From the NCBI GenBank assembly GCA_030652035.1, contig JAUSBJ010000010.1:62001-126000 (forward strand): a stretch of DNA of 64,000 bases, written 5' to 3'. Below are positions 63,147 to 64,000 of this stretch, in pieces. Within the stretch, counting starts at the first letter, position 1, and every line of letters begins with the position of its first letter. A program made the translations under genes and the position numbers. The notes beneath the pieces were generated by a model. That model had not been told where the DNA came from, did no database searches, and worked only from the letters and a program-made list of their open reading frames with translations. Origin of the DNA: Sulfurimicrobium sp. GTDB taxonomy: Bacteria > Pseudomonadota > Gammaproteobacteria > Burkholderiales > Sulfuricellaceae.

Positions 63147-63990
63147 GCACCTCATGATAAAGCGGCACCCGCTCGCCCTGCTCCGCTACTTCGACCTTCA
63201 AGGAAACCAGGCCATCTCGCTGCGTGACGCCGGGCGCATAGACAAAATCGCAATAACTGACCCGGGTTGCAAGCACAGCGCCCGTTGCGCCGCCTGGCGC
63301 AGCGCAGCTTGTGGGCTGATTTGCAATGCTATGTCCGGTATAGCGATACAGGATACCTGTGCCGGTCCCCGCGGCGTTTGTCCCTGGATTGGAACAAAGA
63401 TAAAAAACGGCTGGCGTATCTTTCGGAATCAACTGGAAATAGGCATTGGGTGAAGCCAGAGGGAACTGCTTGCCGGCAATCCTGATCTGCGTCGCAGTGC
63501 TCCCACCACCCACCACGGCGGTATTGTCGCCAGTATAGGCATCTGCACCCGGTATGCCGAGGTTGTAAACCACCACAATATCTCCCGACACTGGCGCTGC
63601 GCCCTGGGTCAGGCGGGCATCGAAACTCACATCCGAACTCGTAAAGTCGAGAACGTCTCCGCTACAAGCTGCCCCGGGATAGGCCGAACAGTCCTGGGTC
63701 GGACGGTAGCGACCGCCCGTGTAGGAGGGGACCAGGCCCAGACAGGTTGGCGCAGGAATACGCACGCTATTGGGCACTGCAATGTGCACATCGCGCCCGA
63801 TGCGTCGCAACGAGGTGTCCGCCGCATCGGTCAAACCGGCACGGCGCGCCGAATCGAAATAACTGTCTACTGGCGTTTTGATGAATACTGCCACCGCGGC
63901 AGAAATAATCCCGGTAATCACGATCACAATCACCGCCTCAACCAGGGTGAAGCCCCGCTGGGGAACACAAGATCTGATTCGGCAGGTCAT
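63127..63990 (-). CDS. mshO: MSHA pilin-like protein MshO
   Basis: 287 residues with a classical prepilin leader: basic 12-residue start then GFTLVEAVIVIVITGIIS, cleavage after Gly. The rest resembles MshO with Cys pairs and Gly/Thr-rich loops. The ATG at 63990 sits in TGATG, so an upstream gene (mshD by usual order) probably stops over it; that gene is outside the window except for about ten bases. Confidence 0.9.
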   Translation of the reverse strand: MTCRIRSCVPQRGFTLVEAVIVIVITGIISAAVAVFIKTPVDSYFDSARRAGLTDAADTSLRRIGRDVHIAVPNSVRIPAPTCLGLVPSYTGGRYRPTQDCSAYPGAACSGDVLDFTSSDVSFDARLTQGAAPVSGDIVVVYNLGIPGADAYTGDNTAVVGGGSTATQIRIAGKQFPLASPNAYFQLIPKDTPAVFYLCSNPGTNAAGTGTGILYRYTGHSIANQPTSCAAPGGATGAVLATRVSYCDFVYAPGVTQRDGLVSLKVEVAEQGERVPLYHEVHVNNVP

Positions 63991-64000
63991 CAGTAATTGA

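Overview
The window looks like a chromosomal segment of a betaproteobacterium, probably an aerobic to microaerophilic, sulfur-linked member of the Nitrosomonadales (Sulfuricella/Sideroxydans-like). This placement is inference from gene content: System II cytochrome c maturation (ResB + CcsB), several dihaem c4-type cytochromes, a full cbb3 oxidase locus, a DsrS-like protein, a Pil-Chp chemosensory locus, an MSHA pilus locus and a bioB-F-H-C-D operon. No sequence search was run.

Region by region. 1-4331: the 3' end of a PIN-domain (VapC-like) gene, then a 1362-aa NACHT/STAND-type NTPase that ends in a PD-(D/E)XK nuclease-like domain; this is the best candidate for an undescribed defence protein. 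4493-6703: uppP (undecaprenyl-diphosphatase) convergent with a ClC chloride channel. 6951-16315 (minus strand): pilG-pilH-pilI-pilJ-pilL, the chemosensory system of type IV pili. 16541-20259: an orphan PstS-like binding protein, thiD-thiE and hemL. 20272-23990: a MoxR-type AAA+ ATPase, a metallopeptidase/VWA protein and a DsrS-like protein, separated by two copies of a palindromic element. 24051-29316 (minus): three dihaem cytochromes flanking ccsB and resB. 29409-35953: engB, rpe, a small lipoprotein, gph, trpE, ftsE, ftsX and rpoH, with a CIRCE-like operator in front of rpoH and a clear terminator after it. 36037-44461 (minus): ccoN-O-Q-P-G-H-I-S and an unlisted 32-codon membrane ORF. 44765-45997 (minus): an Rrf2-family regulator and Fnr; the ccoN promoter has an FNR-like box placed exactly as in a class II FNR promoter. 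46073-51028 (minus): a small membrane protein, then bioB-F-H-C-D. 51084-51800: comF. 52016-63990 (minus): MSHA pilus genes mshO-P-Q-I-(PilN-like)-J-K-L-M-N.

How the parts connect: the cytochrome maturation genes and c4 cytochromes would supply electrons to the cbb3 oxidase, whose assembly genes (CcoG, H, I, S) follow the structural genes and whose transcription is probably oxygen-controlled through the adjacent Fnr. The Pil-Chp and MSHA loci serve surface motility and attachment. Many gene pairs overlap by 1-11 bases (thiD/thiE, trpE/ftsE/ftsX, ccoI/ccoH, ccoP/ccoQ, resB/ccsB, bioF/H/C/D, mshI to mshL), which indicates translational coupling.

No tRNA, rRNA, CRISPR array, transposase or phage gene was seen. 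Three copies of one palindromic element, built on an AACCGCAAAGGACGC-type arm, and two low-complexity repeat insertions around bioF are the only repeat families noticed.
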